From: Chloracidobacterium sp.
GTDB lineage: Bacteria > Acidobacteriota > Blastocatellia > Pyrinomonadales > Pyrinomonadaceae
Direction of reading: 5' to 3'
Length of the DNA: 64,000 nt
NCBI GenBank assembly: GCA_016711345.1
Contig: JADJTD010000001.1
Coordinates: 1,488,001 to 1,552,000, forward strand
Under the pieces are notes generated by a model that saw only the letters and a list, made by a program, of their open reading frames with translations, was not told the origin of the DNA and did not search any database. The translations under genes and the position numbers were made by a program. Positions 18,109 to 27,035 of this stretch are shown here, piece after piece (the stretch's first letter is position 1; each line of letters starts with the position of its first letter).

Positions 18109-18927
18109 TTAAAAAAATCTAAAGTCAGTCCAAACACCCATCGAAACGAGGCGCACATAGATATCGCTGAATCCAACGACAAACAAACTTATCCACGCGA
18201 ACAGCATGTGCCGTGTGTTTAGTTTGCTTACGCAGTCATAGGCTTTTTTCTGTTTTGGTTTATTCGACAAAATGTTCCACGCACCGCCGATCAGATGCCG
18301 CAGCGAGTGACAGCTAAATGTATAGAGCCCAAGGCAAATGACATTCGCAGTTAAAACGATCGTGCCGATACCGATGCCGAATTTCCATGTGCCGTCAGAG
18401 GCCTGAAACCACATCGCGCTCCAGGCATCGTATGCAAGAAAGAAAATAAAAACGATCGCGAGGTACAGAAAGTACCGGTGTATGTTTTGAATGATCAGAG
18501 GGAACCAATTCTCGCCGCGATAGCCTTTGCGAGGTTCGCCGACGGCACAGGCGATCGGATCGGCCCACATTGCTTTGTAATAGGCTCCTCGATAGTAATA
18601 GCAAGTAAATCGGAATCCGCCCGGCGCCCACAATATTAATAGTGCCGGCGAAAACGGCAGCCACGACGGTATCCAATCCGGCTTAGCACCAAGCAAAGCG
18701 TGTCCCGAAACCTGTCCAACTCCGTCAAACAAAACCGGTGAATAGAACGGAGATAGATAGCCTGTCCCGTTCACCCAGTAATGATCTCCTTGAAACGCCG
18801 CCCACGTTGAATAGCCAACAAACGCTCCGAGGCCAAGAAATGTGAGCAGCGGCGCAACCCACCAATTGTCCTTTCGCATCGTCTGTCCAAAACCGCGTCG
18901 CTGAATAGAAACAAGATTTGAGGCCAT
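18109..18927 (-). CDS. sdhC: Succinate dehydrogenase membrane anchor, five-helix Sdh1-like type
   Basis: 272 residues from ATG 18927; the 27 in-frame codons upstream lack family similarity. About five membrane helices (~25-45, 90-108, 145-165, 185-205, 240-260). The segment around 'APGGFRFTCYYYRGAYYKAMWADP' and 'TFSCHSLRHLIGG' is typical of the long single-subunit anchors of actinobacterial Sdh1 and related acidobacterial enzymes, not of the E. coli SdhC/SdhD pair. Cys109, Cys127, Cys206, His150, His207, His211 and His240 are candidate cofactor ligands. First gene of the minus-strand sdh cluster. Confidence 0.85.
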   Translation of the reverse strand: MASNLVSIQRRGFGQTMRKDNWWVAPLLTFLGLGAFVGYSTWAAFQGDHYWVNGTGYLSPFYSPVLFDGVGQVSGHALLGAKPDWIPSWLPFSPALLILWAPGGFRFTCYYYRGAYYKAMWADPIACAVGEPRKGYRGENWFPLIIQNIHRYFLYLAIVFIFFLAYDAWSAMWFQASDGTWKFGIGIGTIVLTANVICLGLYTFSCHSLRHLIGGAWNILSNKPKQKKAYDCVSKLNTRHMLFAWISLFVVGFSDIYVRLVSMGVWTDFRFF

Positions 18928-19078
18928 AATCGGAGTTTTGCCGCCAAAAAAAAGTAATTTATTTAATGAAACAGATAATGTTTTACGCGAAATCGCCAGC
19001 CAAGTCAAAACCTCGGCGAATGCATCTTGTGGACTAACGTTAACGCAACTATAATCTGCGTGGGTATCCGCGATAACT

Positions 19079-20422
19079 ATGGATCAAATTATCAGAAGCC
19101 GCCGCGTCGTAACGCCGCTTATTATAGGACCGGCGACGGTGCATATCGCAGACGGCAAGATCGCGCGCATAGGCGAGTGGGACGATGTACCAGCCGGAAC
19201 TCCTCTCACAGATGCAGGTAATTCGGTGGTGATGCCCGGGAATGTCGATGCCCACGTTCATGTTAATGAGCCGGGCCGCACCGAATGGGAGGGCTACGAG
19301 ACAGCAACTCGCGCAGCTGCCGCAGGCGGGGTGACAACAATTGTCGATATGCCCCTCAATAGTATCCCGCCGACCACGACGTTAGCCGGTTTTGAGGAAA
19401 AGCTCGCGGCGGCCGAAGGAAAATGCACAGTTGACGTTGCCTTTTGGGGCGGCGTTGTTCCGGGCAACACATCGGAACTTGCACCGCTGATCGAGCGCGG
19501 CGTTCGCGGATTTAAGTGCTTTTTGATCCATTCGGGCGTTGACGAATTCCCGCACGTCGTTGAGAACGACCTGCGAATTGCAATGCCTGAACTGGCTCGT
19601 TTAGATTCGGTATTGCTCATCCACGCCGAGGTTGCCGGGCCGATAGATGCGGCTGCCGCTTCCCTCGCTGGACTTGATCCGCGACAATACGACACTTTTC
19701 TCCGTTCGCGTCCACGTGAAGCGGAAAATGAAGCGATAGCATTGATGATCCGCCTCTGCCGCGAGACCGGATGCCGAATTCATATTGTCCATCACTCGTC
19801 GTCCGACGCTTTGCCGATGCTGCGTGCTGCACGTGCCGAAGGCTTGCCGCTGACGGTCGAAACTTGCCCGCATTACCTGACATTTGCGGCCGAAGAGATC
19901 GCCGACAGAGCGACGCATTTCAAATGCTGCCCGCCTGTGCGTGAACTCGAAAATCGTGAGAAACTTTGGGAAGCCGTGGCCGACGGCACGATAGATATGG
20001 TCGTCTCCGATCACAGCCCGTGCACGCCGGCGTTGAAATTACAGGAATCAGGAGATTTTATGGACGCCTGGGGCGGCATCGCGGCTTTACAATTTGGTTT
20101 ACCGGTAATGTGGACAAACCTCAAGGCACGCGGATTTGGCCTGGCCGATCTTACACGACTGATGTCTGCACAACCGGCAAAACTTGCCGGATTGGACCAA
20201 CGAAAGGGTAAACTCGCCGCCGGTTACGACGCCGACATAGTTATTTGGAACCCCGAAGCTGAGTTCAAGGTTGTGCCAGAGATCATAGAGCACCGGCACA
20301 AACTGACGCCGTATTCTGGGATGGAATTAATCGGCAAGATAGAAACGTCTTATGTCGGCGGCAACAAAGTGTTTGAAGATGCTCAGTTCACCGAGCAGAA
20401 GTTTGGTAAACTTCTTACTTAA
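19079..20422 (+). CDS. allB: Allantoinase
   Basis: 447 residues, amidohydrolase superfamily. Metal motif 'DAHVHVNEPGRTEWEGY' (~60), 'GFKCF' with the Lys expected to be carbamylated (~150), later metal His residues in 'LLIHAE' and 'IHIVHHSS', and 'VVSDHSPC' with the catalytic Asp (~310). It opens allantoin to allantoate. First gene of a six-gene uricolytic cluster on the plus strand, divergent from sdhC. The ATG at 19079 gives the full family N-terminus. Confidence 0.95.
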   Translation: MDQIIRSRRVVTPLIIGPATVHIADGKIARIGEWDDVPAGTPLTDAGNSVVMPGNVDAHVHVNEPGRTEWEGYETATRAAAAGGVTTIVDMPLNSIPPTTTLAGFEEKLAAAEGKCTVDVAFWGGVVPGNTSELAPLIERGVRGFKCFLIHSGVDEFPHVVENDLRIAMPELARLDSVLLIHAEVAGPIDAAAASLAGLDPRQYDTFLRSRPREAENEAIALMIRLCRETGCRIHIVHHSSSDALPMLRAARAEGLPLTVETCPHYLTFAAEEIADRATHFKCCPPVRELENREKLWEAVADGTIDMVVSDHSPCTPALKLQESGDFMDAWGGIAALQFGLPVMWTNLKARGFGLADLTRLMSAQPAKLAGLDQRKGKLAAGYDADIVIWNPEAEFKVVPEIIEHRHKLTPYSGMELIGKIETSYVGGNKVFEDAQFTEQKFGKLLT

Positions 20423-20427
20423 TAGAT

Positions 20428-21420
20428 ATGGATTTTACAGAATTGATCGATCTCGCATCCGAAAAGCTTGGCGGAGCCGTGCTTTATGCAAATGACGATT
20501 TTTTTGCACAAAAGGAAAATCTCCTGAAGCCGGCGGCAGCAGTTTGGAAAGAAGGTGTATATACCAATCTCGGCAAATGGATGGATGGATGGGAAACGCG
20601 GCGGCGGCGTTCGCCCCGGCTCGATGAGACGTCTGACTGGTGCGTGATCCGTTTGGGTATGCCCGGCGAGATAAAAGGTGTTGTGGTTGACACGGCATTT
20701 TTTCGCGGCAATTATCCGTCGCATTGCTCGCTTGAGGCCTGTACGGTTGACGGCCGGCCTGATATTGCGCAATTGCTAGGCGCGGAAACGCAGTGGAACG
20801 AGATATTGCCGCTCTCGCCGCTCAAGGGCGATTCGCAGAATAAATTTGAAATCGATCATGCGGGCCGTGTTACATATTTGCGATTCAAGATCTTCCCCGA
20901 TGGCGGTGTTGCAAGATTGCGTGTCCACGGCAATGTAGTGCCCGACTGGGATGCTCTAAAAAACCGAAACAGCGAGGTCGATCTCGCCGCAGCCGAAAAT
21001 GGCGGCGATGTGCCGCTGGCAAGCGATATGTTTTTTGGCCACCGGCATAATCTCATTATGCCTGGGCTCGCACAGGATATGAGCGACGGTTGGGAATCAC
21101 AGCGGCGACGCGGCCCGGGCCACGATTGGTGCATAGTCAAACTCGGCACAAAAGGCACGATCACGCGAGTTGAGATAGACACATCGCACTTTAAAGGCAA
21201 CTATCCCGAAAGCTGTTCTCTTGAAGGTGGCGTTTCAGATGGCAATGATCTGAACGCGATCGAGTGGCGAGAGCTTTTACCGATGTCGAAATTACAGGCA
21301 CATACACGACACACATTAGTGGACGAGTTAACCGATCTTGGCAGCACTACTCATGTGCGGTTTAATATTTTCCCCGACGGCGGGGTTAGCCGTTTGCGGC
21401 TCTATGGCCGCATTGATTAA
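20428..21420 (+). CDS. alc: Allantoicase
   Basis: 330 residues with the internal duplication typical of allantoicase. The two halves each carry 'DGWE(T/S)xRRR..DWCxI(R/K)LG..G.I..V.(V/I)DT..F(R/K)GNYP' (starting ~50 and ~215) and end 'RFxIFPDGGVxRLRxxG'. It hydrolyses allantoate to ureidoglycolate and urea. It starts 5 nt after allB, so the two are co-transcribed. Confidence 0.95.
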   Translation: MDFTELIDLASEKLGGAVLYANDDFFAQKENLLKPAAAVWKEGVYTNLGKWMDGWETRRRRSPRLDETSDWCVIRLGMPGEIKGVVVDTAFFRGNYPSHCSLEACTVDGRPDIAQLLGAETQWNEILPLSPLKGDSQNKFEIDHAGRVTYLRFKIFPDGGVARLRVHGNVVPDWDALKNRNSEVDLAAAENGGDVPLASDMFFGHRHNLIMPGLAQDMSDGWESQRRRGPGHDWCIVKLGTKGTITRVEIDTSHFKGNYPESCSLEGGVSDGNDLNAIEWRELLPMSKLQAHTRHTLVDELTDLGSTTHVRFNIFPDGGVSRLRLYGRID

Positions 21421-21428
21421 TTGTTTTC

Positions 21429-21489
21429 CTTTGCGGTCTTTGCGACTTAGCGGAAGGAAATTTCCCGCAAAGACGCAAAGACCGCAAAG
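21429..21489. repeat. Inverted repeat with perfect 16-bp arms between alc and uraD
   Basis: CTTTGCGGTCTTTGCG (21429-21444) and CGCAAAGACCGCAAAG (21474-21489) are perfect inverted copies with a 29-nt loop that itself holds TTCCGC/GGAA-type words. It shares the CGCAAAGAC word with the element at 16078-16190. It sits inside an operon and ends 16 nt before the uraD start. Confidence 0.9.
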
Positions 21490-21505
21490 ATAGTGAGATC
21501 GCAAT

Positions 21506-22033
21506 TTGCAACAGTTCCATATCTACAAAAATCTTAATTGGTTAAACGAATTGCCTACTGACGAAGCCGAGTCGGTCTTTCGCGATTGTTGCGGGTCGAG
21601 CGAATGGGCTCGGCGAATGTCGGCCGCGCGGCCTTTTGCGATGCTTGAAAACTTGTTCAAAAGTGCGGACGAAATCTGGTTTTCACTTTCGACTATTGAG
21701 CACCTTGAGGCCTTCGCATCTCACCCAAAGATAGGATCAAAAAAAGCGGCTGCTACACAGCAGGCAAAGTCTGCAGAATGGTCATCAGGTGAACAATCCG
21801 GAATGGATGAGGCGGACGAAAGCGTTAGAAACGAACTTGCTGAGGCTAACCGCTTGTATCTCGATAAATTCGGGTTTATATTTATTGTCTGTGCGACAGG
21901 CAAATCCGCTGACGAGATGCTTGCAATATGCAAAGCCCGTCTTGGCAATTCCGCCGCAACCGAACTACATATCGCGGCCGAAGAGCAGCGAAAGATTACC
22001 GAAATAAGACTTAACAAGCTTTTTGAAAAATGA
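21506..22033 (+). CDS. uraD: OHCU decarboxylase
   Basis: 175 residues from a TTG start at 21506. The family core is seen: 'RDCCGSSEWARRMSAARPFA' (~27-46), 'FASHPKIGSK' with the active-site His (~70), 'EQSGM' (~95) and 'LYLDKFGFIFIVCATGKSADEML' (~117-140). It converts 2-oxo-4-hydroxy-4-carboxy-5-ureidoimidazoline to S-allantoin. The start is uncertain because a repeat ends just upstream and no strong Shine-Dalgarno is seen. It overlaps uraH by 4 nt (ATGA). Confidence 0.93.
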   Translation: MQQFHIYKNLNWLNELPTDEAESVFRDCCGSSEWARRMSAARPFAMLENLFKSADEIWFSLSTIEHLEAFASHPKIGSKKAAATQQAKSAEWSSGEQSGMDEADESVRNELAEANRLYLDKFGFIFIVCATGKSADEMLAICKARLGNSAATELHIAAEEQRKITEIRLNKLFEK

Positions 22034-22374
22034 GTGCCATAACAACACACATACTTGATACAACTACTGGGCTTCCTGGTGCCGGAATTCCGGTAGTGCT
22101 GGAACGTAAAACTCACTCATCCGGTTGGCAAGCCATTGCCGAAGGCATAACCGATATTGACGGGCGGTTGAAGGATCTATTGTCTCCAACCGAAGCATTC
22201 TTGCCTGGTCATTATCGTTTGATCTTCGACACGGGTGCCTATTTTATTATGCGAAGCATTGAGTGTTTTTTTCCGCTAATCACGATTGGATTTGTGGTGA
22301 AAGATCCTGTTCAGAACTACCATGTGCCGCTATTGTTAAGCCCGTTCGGCTATTCAACTTACCGCGGAAGTTAG
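22030..22374 (+). CDS. uraH: 5-hydroxyisourate hydrolase (transthyretin-like)
   Basis: 114 residues, the usual family length. N-terminal 'ITTHILDTTTGLPGAGIPV', a central 'TDIDGRL', 'HYHVP'-like 'NYHVPLLLSPFGYSTYRGS' and the C-terminal YRGS tetrapeptide are diagnostic. It hydrolyses 5-hydroxyisourate to OHCU, the substrate of UraD. Translationally coupled to uraD by the ATGA overlap. Confidence 0.96.
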   Translation: MSAITTHILDTTTGLPGAGIPVVLERKTHSSGWQAIAEGITDIDGRLKDLLSPTEAFLPGHYRLIFDTGAYFIMRSIECFFPLITIGFVVKDPVQNYHVPLLLSPFGYSTYRGS

Positions 22375-22377
22375 TAT

Positions 22378-23223
22378 ATGTCCGTTAAGATCCTTCAGGA
22401 CAATTACGGTAAGTCGCGTGTGCGGCTAATGAAGGTCGCGCGTTCCGGCGATCGCCACGAACTGCAAAACCTTACCGTCAACATAGCTCTCGAGGGAGAT
22501 TTCGACACCATTCACAGAGTCGGTGACAACAGCCTTTGTCTGCCAACCGACACGATGAAAAACACTGTGTATGCACTCGCTGGACAGACGCAGGAAATCG
22601 AAGAGATCGAGTCCTTTGGTAAGCGGCTCACGGCGCATTTTCTTGTGAATAATCCGCAGATCTCACGGGTCATTATCGACATATTTGAAACCGCATGGAG
22701 GCGGATGAAATTTAATACCAATGAGCATAACCATTCATTCGTAAAAGGCAGCGGCGAAAAACGCACGGCGAAGATCACGGCATCACGCGACGGCGAAACT
22801 GTCGAGTCCGGCGTTGAGGATCTGATTGTTTTAAAAACAACAGACTCCGGTTTTGTTGGCTTTATAAAAGATCCTTATACGACTTTACCAGAGACGACAG
22901 ACCGTATATTTTCGACTGCTATAAAAGCAACTTGGCGGTATGCAAAACCGGGCGATGCGATCGATGAGACGTTTCAGGCGATCAGGCAGACTATCCTAAA
23001 AGTCTTTGCCGAACACAACAGTCTTTCCGTCCAGCACACGCTCTATGCTATCGGCGAAACTATCCTTGACGAGTTTTCGGAGGTCGAAGAGATCGCATTT
23101 TCATTGCCCAATATACATTGTCTGCCAATCGATATGACAAAGTTTGGACAGGCGAACGACAATCGAATTTTTGTCCCGACCGACGAGCCGCACGGCCTGA
23201 TCGAGGCACGTCTCACAAGGTAA
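22378..23223 (+). CDS. uaZ: Urate oxidase (uricase)
   Basis: 281 residues. 'NYGKSRVRLMKV' (~9-20) holds the conserved Lys of the catalytic region. 'PTDTMKNTVYALA' (~56-68) holds the Thr-Asp pair, and 'PNIHCLPIDMTKFG' (~240-253) corresponds to the family's NxHxxxxD segment. The cofactor-free enzyme oxidises urate to 5-hydroxyisourate with O2, giving H2O2. It starts 4 nt after uraH. The organism of origin therefore degrades urate aerobically. Confidence 0.95.
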   Translation: MSVKILQDNYGKSRVRLMKVARSGDRHELQNLTVNIALEGDFDTIHRVGDNSLCLPTDTMKNTVYALAGQTQEIEEIESFGKRLTAHFLVNNPQISRVIIDIFETAWRRMKFNTNEHNHSFVKGSGEKRTAKITASRDGETVESGVEDLIVLKTTDSGFVGFIKDPYTTLPETTDRIFSTAIKATWRYAKPGDAIDETFQAIRQTILKVFAEHNSLSVQHTLYAIGETILDEFSEVEEIAFSLPNIHCLPIDMTKFGQANDNRIFVPTDEPHGLIEARLTR

Positions 23224-23232
23224 TTAGCCATT

Positions 23233-24570
23233 ATGAACACATCCCTTACCGCCGAATCATTCGAAAAGATCACCGCGCGGCTTCGCACGCCGATGACGGA
23301 GTTTGCCAAGCGTTATCCCGGCGAATCGGGCCGTCGCCAACCGGTGCATACGGTTTACGGCGGTGCTCATTTGTTTAAATCGGACACTACTGCAAAACTC
23401 GGCCAGCTTGCCGTGCGTTCGTTTGAGGCCTTTGCGCCGGACGCCGCGACCTTTTCCCACGCTCTCGATCTGCCGCCGAAATTGGCGGAAACGATCTTTG
23501 CCCGTGTCGGTGAAAAACTTGCCCGCGAAGCGGTCGAAGATTTCCGCATCGATTTTGAAGACGGTTACGGTACGCGGCCTGATGCCGAAGAAGACGGCCA
23601 TACCATTTCCGCCGCAGAGGAAGTCGCAAAAGGAATGGCCGCAGGCACACTTTCGCCATTTATCGGCATCCGTATCAAAACTTTTTCAGAGGAGTTAATG
23701 TCACGCAGCATCCGCACGCTCGATCTTTTTCTGACGACGCTCGTCGCTACCTCAGGCGGTAAATTGCCAAATAACTTTGTCGTCACATTGCCAAAGATCG
23801 TAACACCCGAACAGGTAGCCGTGCTCGCCGATATTTTTGATGAGATCGAACCAAAACTCGGCCTTACCGCTGGTAGTCTGAAGATGGAAATGATGATCGA
23901 GACCACGCAATCCATCATCGCGTCGGACGGTGAAATTGGTATGCCCCGAATGCTCGAGGCCGCTCGTGGACGCTGCACCGCGGCACATTTCGGCGTATAC
24001 GATTACACGGCAAGCTGCTCGATAACCGCGGCGTATCAGGGAATGCTTCATCCGGCCTGCGATTTTGCGCGGAGCATGATGCAAGTGTCGTTTGGAGGAA
24101 CTGGCGTGTGGCTTTCCGACGGAGCGACAAACATCATGCCCGTCGCACCGCATCGCGGTGATAATCTCACTGCGGAACAGATCGACGAAAATCGTGCGGT
24201 CGTACATCGCGCTTGGAAGCTGCATTACGATCAATGCCGACACTCGTTGGCGAATGCCTTTTACCAAGGCTGGGATCTTCATCCCGGACAATTGCCGACG
24301 CGATATGCTGCCGTATTCACTTTCTTCCTCGAAGGCCTCGACGCCGCTTCAGAACGCCTACGAAACTTTGTCGAAAAAGCGGCACAAGCAACTCTTGTCG
24401 GTGATGTTTTTGACGACGCCGCGACGGGTCAAGGTTTATTAAATTATTTTCTGCGAGCGATCAACTGCGGAGCCGTTACTGAACAAGAAGCTCTCGATCT
24501 CACAAGCATCACCTTGGATGAACTTCGATCCGGGTCGTTCGTCAAAATTCTTAAAAATCGACAAGCTTAA
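23233..24570 (+). CDS. DUF6986 family, HpcH/HpaI aldolase-like TIM-barrel enzyme in the uricolytic operon
   Basis: 445 residues. 'RYPGESGRRQPVHTVYGGAHLF' at ~25-47 is the DUF6986 N-terminal hallmark. 'FRIDFEDGYG' (~95) and 'LKMEMMIETTQS' (~218) supply acidic residues like the metal ligands of the HpcH/HpaI/CitE and malate-synthase-like superfamily. The start is 9 nt after uaZ, so it is part of the operon. Known homologues also sit with ureide genes, but the reaction is not established. Because no ureidoglycolate lyase is present, it is a candidate for handling ureidoglycolate or glyoxylate. Confidence 0.8.
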   Translation: MNTSLTAESFEKITARLRTPMTEFAKRYPGESGRRQPVHTVYGGAHLFKSDTTAKLGQLAVRSFEAFAPDAATFSHALDLPPKLAETIFARVGEKLAREAVEDFRIDFEDGYGTRPDAEEDGHTISAAEEVAKGMAAGTLSPFIGIRIKTFSEELMSRSIRTLDLFLTTLVATSGGKLPNNFVVTLPKIVTPEQVAVLADIFDEIEPKLGLTAGSLKMEMMIETTQSIIASDGEIGMPRMLEAARGRCTAAHFGVYDYTASCSITAAYQGMLHPACDFARSMMQVSFGGTGVWLSDGATNIMPVAPHRGDNLTAEQIDENRAVVHRAWKLHYDQCRHSLANAFYQGWDLHPGQLPTRYAAVFTFFLEGLDAASERLRNFVEKAAQATLVGDVFDDAATGQGLLNYFLRAINCGAVTEQEALDLTSITLDELRSGSFVKILKNRQA

Positions 24571-24665
24571 AATAGATCGGAATACAATTTTAACTGTGGG
24601 TGGATATTCTCCTTTTATTTTGCTAATCATTTTCAATGATATAATTCATAAAACGAGGTGATGCT

Positions 24666-24845
24666 ATGGCTACGATCGAGTTGGACATTATCAAACAAAG
24701 ATGCGACAAACTCACGCCAGTGGAAAAACTTGATTTAATCGACTTTCTCAACGAGAGTCTCTCCTCAGAAGACGTCAGGCAAGACCCTAAACCTTTCGAT
24801 GGAAGTGCGGGCGACAGCGTCGAAAAACTTACCGAAATATCTTAA
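24666..24845 (+). CDS. Small antitoxin-like protein (addiction-module component family), no toxin adjacent
   Basis: 59 residues. 'DKLTPVEKLDLIDFLNESLSSEDV' resembles the short helical antitoxins paired with RelE/ParE toxins, which carry an L-x-x-x-E-K-L-E-L-I-D-x-L-x-x-S-L core. A good Shine-Dalgarno (GAGGTG, 24654-24659) precedes the ATG at 24666; an ATG at 24661 is out of frame. The 116 nt downstream hold no toxin-sized frame, so it is an orphan or a decayed pair. Confidence 0.55.
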   Translation: MATIELDIIKQRCDKLTPVEKLDLIDFLNESLSSEDVRQDPKPFDGSAGDSVEKLTEIS

Positions 24846-24961
24846 GATCGCCTGATTTTCTATCACTCCTTATCATTGACGACAATATTTCTTCAATTAC
24901 CAAATTTAATTGCTGTGTACACTAAGTAATTCCCACTGTTTCTGCCTAAAATCGAAAGTAA

Positions 24962-26914
24962 ATGATCAATCTGAGCAAGAAGGTTTTGAACGATCTTGAA
25001 ACCTCGACGTCCCGCGAGTGGATCGAAACGAACGGCATCGGGGGCTACGCATCCGGCACTGTTTCTGGAGCACATACGCGGCGTTATCATGGCCTGCTTG
25101 TGGCGGCGACGAAGCCTCCGCTTGGACGGATGGTTCTGCTCTCCAAATTTGAAGAAACGCTCGTCATTGACGGTAATCGGTTTGACCTCTCAACAAATCA
25201 ATATCCTGGAATGGTTCACCCTCAAGGCTATCGTCTTTTTACCGGCTTTCGTCTTGAACCATTTCCGATCTGGACTTTTAAAGTTGACGGCATCGAGATC
25301 GAGAAAAAAATCTTTATGTCTCACGGGAGTAATACGACTATTGCCTCGTGGACAGTCAAAAAGCGAAAACGATATGACAAACGACAAGTCATGCTCGAGT
25401 TGCGACCGCTATTCGCATTTCGTGACCATCACCATTTACGGCGCGAAGATGAAGCCTTTAGTTTGCATATCGACAGCGGCGATGGCTATGTGTCTTTTAA
25501 ATCTTCGATCGAAGATACAACGCTCTACCTAACCCATAATGCGGTCTCGCTGGAGCGTTCCAACGACTGGTACCGCAATTTTGAATACACTATCGAGCAG
25601 GAACGTGGATTCGACTTTACTGAAGACCTTTTTCAATCATGTGTATTTTCGTTTGACCTAAGCGAGCCGGCCACAGTCATTGCTTCAACGGAATTACAAG
25701 AGATCTCTCACGCAGACTCACTTGAAGCAACGGAGATAGAACGTCGAGCTAGATTGGTTCATAGATCGGGGCTTAACGACGACTTTTCCACGCAACTCGT
25801 CCTCGCTGCCGATCAGTTCATCGTCAAACGTGGCGAAGGACATACGATCATCGCCGGTTATCATTGGTTCTCAGATTGGGGACGCGACACGATGATCGCT
25901 TTGCCCGGCCTGACACTCGCAACAGGCAGGCCTGAGATCGCAAAGAGCATCCTCGCCGAGTTTGCCAAGCACATTTCCGAGGGGATGATTCCCAACCGTT
26001 TTCCGGACGAAGGTGAAACACCCGAGTACAATACTGTCGATGCAACCTTGTGGTTTTTTGAAGCGATTAGGGCATACGCAGAAAAAACTGAAGATTATAA
26101 ATTTGTTCGTGACCAGCTTTACGCAAAACTGATCGACATTATCGACTGGCACATGCGCGGCACACGTTACAACATACGAGTCGATACCGATGGATTGCTG
26201 TATGCTGGCGGGCCGAGCAGCCAGCTAACCTGGATGGACGCAAAGATAGGCGATTGGGTTGTCACTCCGCGAACAGGTAAGCCGGTCGAGATACAAGCCC
26301 TTTGGTTCAACACATTGTGTTTCGTCGCCGATCTTGCAAAACGATTCGGCGACAAAAACGAAAATCGCTATCGTGAAATGGCGGCGGCGGCAAAGGCGAG
26401 TTTTAACGGCCAATTTTGGAATGACGAAGAAAACTGTCTATACGACGTTGTCGACGGCGCCAATAAGGATGCATCCGTCAGGCCAAATCAGATCTTTGCC
26501 GTCAGTTTGCAACACACCATGCTTGATGAAGAACGTGCTCGGGCCGTTGTTAAAAAAGTTCAAGCCGAACTTCTTACCGAAGTTGGCCTACGTTCTCTCA
26601 CCCCAAATGATCCGCGATTTGTTGCTATCTACAAAGGCTTGCCGAGGCAGCGCGACGGCGCATATCATCAGGGAACAGTTTGGGCCTGGCTGATCGGCCC
26701 GTTTATTGAAGCATATCGAAAGACGCATTCACAGGATGCGAAGGCACAAATACAGATCACACAGATGCTCTCCGGATTTAAACAACACATTTCCGATACA
26801 ATGCTCGGCCAGATCTCAGAGATCTTCGACGCCCAACAACCCCACTATCCACGCGGTGCTGCCGCTCAAGCCTGGAGCGTTGCCGAACTCCTTCGTATTG
26901 GAAATAAGGAATAA
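24962..26914 (+). CDS. Glycogen debranching enzyme, amylo-alpha-1,6-glucosidase (GH133)
   Basis: 650 residues. The N-terminal GDE domain begins 'SREWIETNGIGGYASGTVSGAHTRRYHGLLVA'. The C-terminal (alpha/alpha)6 domain has 'WGRDTMIALPGLTLATGR' (~305) and 'PNRFPDEGETPEYNTVDATLWFFEA' (~350). 'LPRQRDGAYHQGTVWAWLIGPF' (~560) is also typical. It trims alpha-1,6 branches of glycogen-like glucans in the cytoplasm. No other glycogen genes are adjacent. Confidence 0.93.
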   Translation: MINLSKKVLNDLETSTSREWIETNGIGGYASGTVSGAHTRRYHGLLVAATKPPLGRMVLLSKFEETLVIDGNRFDLSTNQYPGMVHPQGYRLFTGFRLEPFPIWTFKVDGIEIEKKIFMSHGSNTTIASWTVKKRKRYDKRQVMLELRPLFAFRDHHHLRREDEAFSLHIDSGDGYVSFKSSIEDTTLYLTHNAVSLERSNDWYRNFEYTIEQERGFDFTEDLFQSCVFSFDLSEPATVIASTELQEISHADSLEATEIERRARLVHRSGLNDDFSTQLVLAADQFIVKRGEGHTIIAGYHWFSDWGRDTMIALPGLTLATGRPEIAKSILAEFAKHISEGMIPNRFPDEGETPEYNTVDATLWFFEAIRAYAEKTEDYKFVRDQLYAKLIDIIDWHMRGTRYNIRVDTDGLLYAGGPSSQLTWMDAKIGDWVVTPRTGKPVEIQALWFNTLCFVADLAKRFGDKNENRYREMAAAAKASFNGQFWNDEENCLYDVVDGANKDASVRPNQIFAVSLQHTMLDEERARAVVKKVQAELLTEVGLRSLTPNDPRFVAIYKGLPRQRDGAYHQGTVWAWLIGPFIEAYRKTHSQDAKAQIQITQMLSGFKQHISDTMLGQISEIFDAQQPHYPRGAAAQAWSVAELLRIGNKE

Positions 26915-26959
26915 TTTGACGGTTTTCTTAGGAAAATTGAGCTATGAACGGGAATATAA

Positions 26960-27035
26960 TGGAGCCGCCCATCGGAGTCGAACCGACGACCTTTCGATTA
27001 CGAATCGAACGCTCTACCAACTGAGCTAGGGCGGC
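26960..27035 (-). tRNA. tRNA-Thr (anticodon CGU), CCA encoded
   Basis: Read on the minus strand, a 7-bp acceptor stem GCCGCCC/GGGCGGC closes the cloverleaf. D arm GCTCAGTTGGTAGAGC, anticodon stem TTCGA/TCGAA with loop TTCGTAA (anticodon CGT), and T arm GTCGG-TTCGACT-CCGAT follow. A discriminator U and a genomically encoded CCA (26960-26962) complete it. It decodes ACG. It lies antisense between the debranching enzyme and mreB, with no integrase nearby. Confidence 0.95.

Noticed and set aside
26960..27035. tRNA gene as an integration site for an island
   Set aside because: No integrase and no direct repeat of the tRNA 3' end was noticed on either side.
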